18,672 nt of DNA from an uncultured Bacteroidota bacterium (GTDB lineage: Bacteria; Bacteroidota; Bacteroidia; 2-12-FULL-35-15): assembly GCA_903881065.1 (NCBI GenBank), contig CAIRRW010000391.1, positions 1-18,672 of the forward strand. The letters run 5' to 3'. How positions within the stretch are numbered: the first letter of the stretch is position 1; each line of letters opens with the position of its first letter. Under the pieces are notes generated by a model. It saw only the letters and a list, made by a program, of their open reading frames with translations, ran no database searches and was not told where the DNA came from. The position numbers and the translations under genes were made by a program. This document shows positions 14,986 to 18,672 of the stretch, in pieces.

Positions 14986-15837
14986 ATGAAAAAATTACTT
15001 TATTTATTATTGTTAGTGCCATTTGCATTCGGTTGCGGAGGTGGTAAAAAGGACGGAGAATTATCTTCAGAAGACAGTTTGAGAGCAGTTTCAGGTGGTC
15101 AGGCAGTTCGTATTCATGATCAGGATTCAAGTATTCAATCGTTTATACGCGGGTTTAATACCATACAAGATAACTTGGATGAGATAAAAGCAAAGGAAAA
15201 AATGGTGTCTACAAACAGCAAAGATGCTGAAACTCGTAAAACAAAAGAGCAGCAGATTGTTGATGATATTCAGTCAATGTACGACATCATGAATAGAAAC
15301 AAACAGCAACTTGCTTCGATGAAGGCTAAACTTAAAGACTCTAATAAAAAGAATGAAGTACTTGAGAAATTCATTACTCGTTTGACTGCTGAAATTGATG
15401 CAAAAGATGTTCAGATTGCTGATTTAAAAACTCAGTTGGAACAATTAAATGTGGCAATGACTTCTCTGAATACCAATTATACCGAAGCAAAACAGGAATC
15501 AGCAGTAAAAACAGAAAAGTTAAATACCGCATATTATGCTTTTGGTACTTCAAAAGAATTGATAAAGAATAATGTCTTGACAAAAGATGGTGGCTTTATC
15601 GGAATGGGTAAAAATCAGAAATTAAAATCTGACTTTAATAAAGAGTACTTTACCAAAGTTGACATTACCACCACTAGTACAATAGTTTTGGGAGCGAAAA
15701 AAGCAAAACTAATTACAACACATCCTAGCAGTTCATACAAAATTGAAGGCGCTGATGGTAAAGCCGAAAAGCTTACTATACTCAATGCAGAAGATTTCTG
15801 GAGTGCATCAAAATATTTAGTTATTGTTGTTGAATAA
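14986..15837 (+). CDS. Coiled-coil lipoprotein of unknown function
   Basis: A 283-residue probable lipoprotein. The signal MKKLLYLLLLVPFAFGC is followed by GGGKKDGE, so Cys17 would be lipidated. Residues about 55-180 are a charged coiled coil (QDNLDEIKAKEKMV, MNRNKQQLASMKAKLKDSNKK, DVQIADLKTQLEQLN). A compact C-terminal domain begins near YYAFGTSKELIKNN and ends with SYKIEG...LTILNAEDFWSASKYLVIVVE. This architecture is common in Bacteroidota; I recall databases labelling some relatives as Cbp1-type collagen-binding adhesins, but I cannot confirm that here and would not assign it. The start at 14986 is chosen over 14887 because of the lipoprotein signal and the promoter lying between them. It is monocistronic, with a terminator just after. 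Confidence 0.78.
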   Translation: MKKLLYLLLLVPFAFGCGGGKKDGELSSEDSLRAVSGGQAVRIHDQDSSIQSFIRGFNTIQDNLDEIKAKEKMVSTNSKDAETRKTKEQQIVDDIQSMYDIMNRNKQQLASMKAKLKDSNKKNEVLEKFITRLTAEIDAKDVQIADLKTQLEQLNVAMTSLNTNYTEAKQESAVKTEKLNTAYYAFGTSKELIKNNVLTKDGGFIGMGKNQKLKSDFNKEYFTKVDITTTSTIVLGAKKAKLITTHPSSSYKIEGADGKAEKLTILNAEDFWSASKYLVIVVE

Positions 15838-15857
15838 TAATTAAAAGGATAAATAAT

Positions 15858-15898
15858 AATCGCCTTGTTCTAAATTTTGAACAGGGCGATTTGCTTTT
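15858..15898 (+). terminator. Intrinsic terminator after the coiled-coil lipoprotein gene
   Basis: A 13-bp stem aatcgccttgttc (15858-15870) against gaacagggcgatt (15879-15891) with one G-U pair and an 8-base loop, followed by tgctttt. Confidence 0.85.
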
Positions 15899-16054
15899 AA
15901 TAATAGGATGTGTATTATTTATTTATGATAAATCCAATTTTCTAGATAATGATTATTGACTTGTTGAATTATCTTTACATCTTAAACCATATGACACTTA
16001 TCATATTTTAAATTGGTAATTCAAAATACTTTTATGCCTCAAAATTAAAATATC

Positions 16055-18073
16055 ATGGCTTATAATTTCAAAAACCTAAACATCACAAAAATCTCCGTTA
16101 TCGGAGCAGGTCAAATTGGACCAGACATTGCACTTCATTTTGCAAAATCTCTTTCTCCTTTTGGAGTAATGGTTAATATTATTGATATTTCGCCACAGGC
16201 CTTGGAAAAAGCAGAAGCCAAGGCTCATAAAAAAATAAATAAAGGTTTGGAAACAGGAGCTTTCAAACCAGAACAGGCTGAGAAAATAAAAAAGGCATTA
16301 GTTTTTTCCGCTGATTATGAAAACGTTCGTGGTTCGCAATTAGTTATAGAAGCAGCTACTGAAGACGAAAATATCAAGGATAAGATTTTCCGTCAAGTGG
16401 AGCAAATGACCGATGATAGTTGTATCTATCTTTCCAACTCATCTCATATGCAGCCGGAAGTGATATTCCGCAATATCAAAAATAAATCGCGCGCGTTGGT
16501 CGCACATTATTTTTTTCCTGCGGAGATTAATCCTGTGGTGGAATTAGTTCCTGGAAAGGATACAGATGCCAATCAGGTGAAGCTACTTCAAGCGTTTTAT
16601 GAAGCAATTGGAAAAGTTCCAATTGTTGTAAAAAGTTCATATGGTTATGCAATAGACCCTATTTTTGAAGGTATCTGTCAGACGGCCATTATGTGTCTCG
16701 AAAAAGGCTGGGGCAATGAAAAGGAAATAGACGCTGCAGCAGTAAAAGCTTTGGGCTTAGGTGTTGGACCGTTTACAGCATTGAATCTTACTGGTGGAAA
16801 TCCTATTACTGCTCATGGTTTGGATGAAATGAATAAATTAGTTATGCCTTGGTTTCATACTCCAAAGATACTTCATGAGAAAAATACTAAAAAGGAGGCT
16901 TGGAACACAGCACAAAGAGGGGAGAAGGTAGAGCTGTCTCCAGAAAAGGAAGAGAAACTGGTAAAAGAATTTCAGGGAGCATTTTTTGCTCTGGCTTCTT
17001 ACATTTACGACATAGGAATTGTTGATATAAATGATTTGAACATGGCTTGTGAAATGTCGTTGGTAATTAAATCACCTTTCACATTCATGAATAAGATTGG
17101 TATCAATAAAGCATATGATTTGGTAAAAAGCTTTTGTACTGTTCATTCTTCTTTCCCTTTTCCAAAAGTATTACACAATGCAAAAATTGAAGGAGGTTGG
17201 AAATTGCGTGATATAGTTACTGCAAAACGTGATGATGTTTTTGTGATTACTATCCGACGTCCGAAAGTTTTGAATGCTTTAAATCTTGAAGTGCTCGAAC
17301 AAATTAAAAATGCAATGGAAAGCGTGAAGAATGATAACTCTGTTAAAGCAATTGTTATCACTGGTTTTGGTACAAAAGCATTTGTTTCTGGAGCCGATTT
17401 GAATATGCTTGCATCACTTAAAACTCCTGAAGAAGGATATAACAATTCACATACATTTCAGTCGGTTTTAAATTATGTTGAAAGTTATTCCAAACCTGTG
17501 GTATGTGCTATGAATGGTTTTGCATTTGGTGGTGGAAACGAATTGGCAATGTCATGCACTTCCCGAATCTGTAAAAAAGGATTGTCGGTTTTGGCTTGTC
17601 AGCCGGAAGTTAATTTAGGATTTATTCCTGGAGCAGGCGGCACTCAACGTTTACCGCGTATTGTTGGCGTTGAAAAAGCTGCTGATATTCTTCGTACTGC
17701 AAGAAATGTTTCTTCAAAAGAAGCCGCAGAAATTGGATTGGTTTACAAAGAAGTGGAAGGTGATTTAATTGACGAAGCAGTAAAATTAGCCAACCAGATT
17801 GTTTCGGGAGAAGTTAAATTATCAAACGTTTCAAAGGATGGAATTGCAAAAAATGGCAATCCAAAACCATTGGAATTAGGGCATCTTAGCAAAAAAATAG
17901 ATGATATACTAGTGAAAGCAATTTACGAAGGTTCTCGTTTGAATTTACATGAAGGACTTGAGTTGGAATCGCGTATGTTCGGAGAATGTCTGCTTACAGA
18001 AGATATGAAAATAGGTTTGAATAATTTCAAGGAAAACGGACCAAAAGCTAAAGCGAATTTTATCCATAAATAG
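16055..18073 (+). CDS. 3-hydroxyacyl-CoA dehydrogenase / enoyl-CoA hydratase fusion
   Basis: A 672-residue two-domain enzyme of fatty-acid beta-oxidation (hydration of enoyl-CoA, then NAD-dependent oxidation of 3-hydroxyacyl-CoA). The dehydrogenase comes first: NAD motif VIGAGQIG (Gly17, Gly19, Gly22), the NSS segment at 128-130, catalytic His151 in VAHYFFPAEINPVVELV, and the second dehydrogenase domain to about residue 365. The hydratase follows from about 390, with the acid/base glutamates in GGGNELAMSC (Glu496) and CQPEVNLGFIPGAGGTQRL (Glu518) and an oxyanion loop GTKAFVSGADL. The domain order is the reverse of E. coli FadB/FadJ. The position that is Asn in the usual dehydrogenase G-F-I-V-N-R motif is Asp201 here (GYAIDP). 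The start ATG 16055 is clean and there is no partner thiolase in the window. Confidence 0.93.
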   Translation: MAYNFKNLNITKISVIGAGQIGPDIALHFAKSLSPFGVMVNIIDISPQALEKAEAKAHKKINKGLETGAFKPEQAEKIKKALVFSADYENVRGSQLVIEAATEDENIKDKIFRQVEQMTDDSCIYLSNSSHMQPEVIFRNIKNKSRALVAHYFFPAEINPVVELVPGKDTDANQVKLLQAFYEAIGKVPIVVKSSYGYAIDPIFEGICQTAIMCLEKGWGNEKEIDAAAVKALGLGVGPFTALNLTGGNPITAHGLDEMNKLVMPWFHTPKILHEKNTKKEAWNTAQRGEKVELSPEKEEKLVKEFQGAFFALASYIYDIGIVDINDLNMACEMSLVIKSPFTFMNKIGINKAYDLVKSFCTVHSSFPFPKVLHNAKIEGGWKLRDIVTAKRDDVFVITIRRPKVLNALNLEVLEQIKNAMESVKNDNSVKAIVITGFGTKAFVSGADLNMLASLKTPEEGYNNSHTFQSVLNYVESYSKPVVCAMNGFAFGGGNELAMSCTSRICKKGLSVLACQPEVNLGFIPGAGGTQRLPRIVGVEKAADILRTARNVSSKEAAEIGLVYKEVEGDLIDEAVKLANQIVSGEVKLSNVSKDGIAKNGNPKPLELGHLSKKIDDILVKAIYEGSRLNLHEGLELESRMFGECLLTEDMKIGLNNFKENGPKAKANFIHK

Positions 18074-18129
18074 AATTGACTCTTAGCTAATATAAACGCT
18101 AAACGATAGTAGTAAATACGTTTTAAATT

Positions 18130-18672
18130 TTATTTTTCTGCTTTAGATGCAGAGTGTTTTTTCATGTATTCGCAGGCCAAATCAACCATATCGGCAGAAC
18201 CTAGAAACAAAGGTGTACGCTGGTGAAGTTCTTTCATCTCCAAATCCAAAATCCTTTTTGTTCCATCCATTGCTTTTCCTCCGGCTTGCTCAACAATAAA
18301 AGCTAGCGGATTACATTCGTATAACAAGCGAAGTTTCCCTTTAGGAGATTTTGAAGTAGTTGGATAAATATAAATACCACCGGTAATTAAATTTCTATGA
18401 ATATCGGCAACCCCGGAACCTATATAACGAGATGAATACGGACGGTTTGTAGCATCGTCTTCTTCCTGACAATATTTAATATATTTTTTTACTCCTTCTG
18501 GGAAATGAACATAATTCCCTTCATTAATAGAATATGTTTTAGCAACTTTTGGCGTTTGCATATTAGGATGCGATAAACAAAATTCACCAATTGACGGGTC
18601 AAGTGTAAAACCATTAACGCCTTTACCTGTAGTATATACAAGCATACAGGATGAGCCATAAATTATATAACC
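18130..18672 (-). CDS. fbp: Fructose-1,6-bisphosphatase class I, C-terminal part
   Basis: The C-terminal 180 residues of class I FBPase, which removes the 1-phosphate in gluconeogenesis. The frame is open to the window edge: upstream of the ATG at 18645 it reads GYIIYGSSC, the normal family sequence before MLVYTTG, so that ATG is internal and the gene begins outside. Diagnostic blocks are VNGFTLDPSIGEF, YSINEGN, SSRYIGSGVADIHRNL, YPTTSKSPKGKLRLLYE (substrate-binding Lys/Arg), EQAGG (metal-binding Glu), and LHQRTPLFLGS. The usual Met in Y-I-G-S-M-V-A-D is Gly here. It is convergent with the HCDH/ECH gene, with 56 bases between stops and no strong terminator seen. Confidence 0.95.
   Translation of the reverse strand, partial: GYIIYGSSCMLVYTTGKGVNGFTLDPSIGEFCLSHPNMQTPKVAKTYSINEGNYVHFPEGVKKYIKYCQEEDDATNRPYSSRYIGSGVADIHRNLITGGIYIYPTTSKSPKGKLRLLYECNPLAFIVEQAGGKAMDGTKRILDLEMKELHQRTPLFLGSADMVDLACEYMKKHSASKAEK

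Noticed and set aside
18074..18129. Terminator between the HCDH/ECH gene and fbp
   Set aside because: Only short, imperfect AAACG/CGTTT complementarity is seen, too weak to call.

Overview
The window is ordinary chromosomal DNA from a member of the Bacteroidota, outside the Bacteroidales as far as can be judged. The signs are AT-rich sequence, genes without Shine-Dalgarno sites, several promoter elements of the Bacteroidota form TAnnTTTG close to start codons, a secreted esterase with a type IX secretion C-terminal sorting domain, and Bacteroidota-type families (FadL/OmpP1 porin, small COX24-domain protein beside an RNase G gene, 3-hydroxyacyl-CoA dehydrogenase/enoyl-CoA hydratase fusion). 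No tRNA, rRNA, CRISPR array, insertion sequence or phage gene was found.

Left part (1-5870): the tail of an HU/IHF-type DNA-binding gene, a membrane-anchored TPR protein, a 29-residue very basic COX24/bS22-like protein, and an Rne/Rng ribonuclease, ending at a strong terminator. Then come a FadL-type outer-membrane porin and a T9SS-exported alpha/beta hydrolase, each apparently its own unit.

Middle (5870-9901): a minus-strand cell-wall amidase diverges from arfB (ribosome rescue). arfB converges on a minus-strand panB-rluA-family pair joined by a TGATG overlap. A SAM-dependent methyltransferase diverging from panB is split in this sequence by a run of nine T.

Accessory patch (9902-11453): about 840 bases with no intact gene. 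It holds an 81-codon start-less open stretch and then an exact 11 x 21 bp degenerate tandem array. Read in one frame the array gives eleven heptads of the form xF-x-(K/E)-x-I-x, interrupted by two stop codons that are each one substitution from a sense codon. It is followed by an uncharacterised 220-residue protein and a perfect 14-bp terminator. This is the least explained part of the window and the best candidate for something new.

Right part (11538-18672): a nucleoid-associated protein of the YejK/NdpA family, a small secreted barrel-like protein (minus), an RRM RNA-binding protein, a class C beta-lactamase-like lipoprotein, a coiled-coil lipoprotein with its own promoter and terminator, the HCDH/ECH fusion enzyme of beta-oxidation, and the 3' part of class I fructose-1,6-bisphosphatase running off the window on the minus strand.
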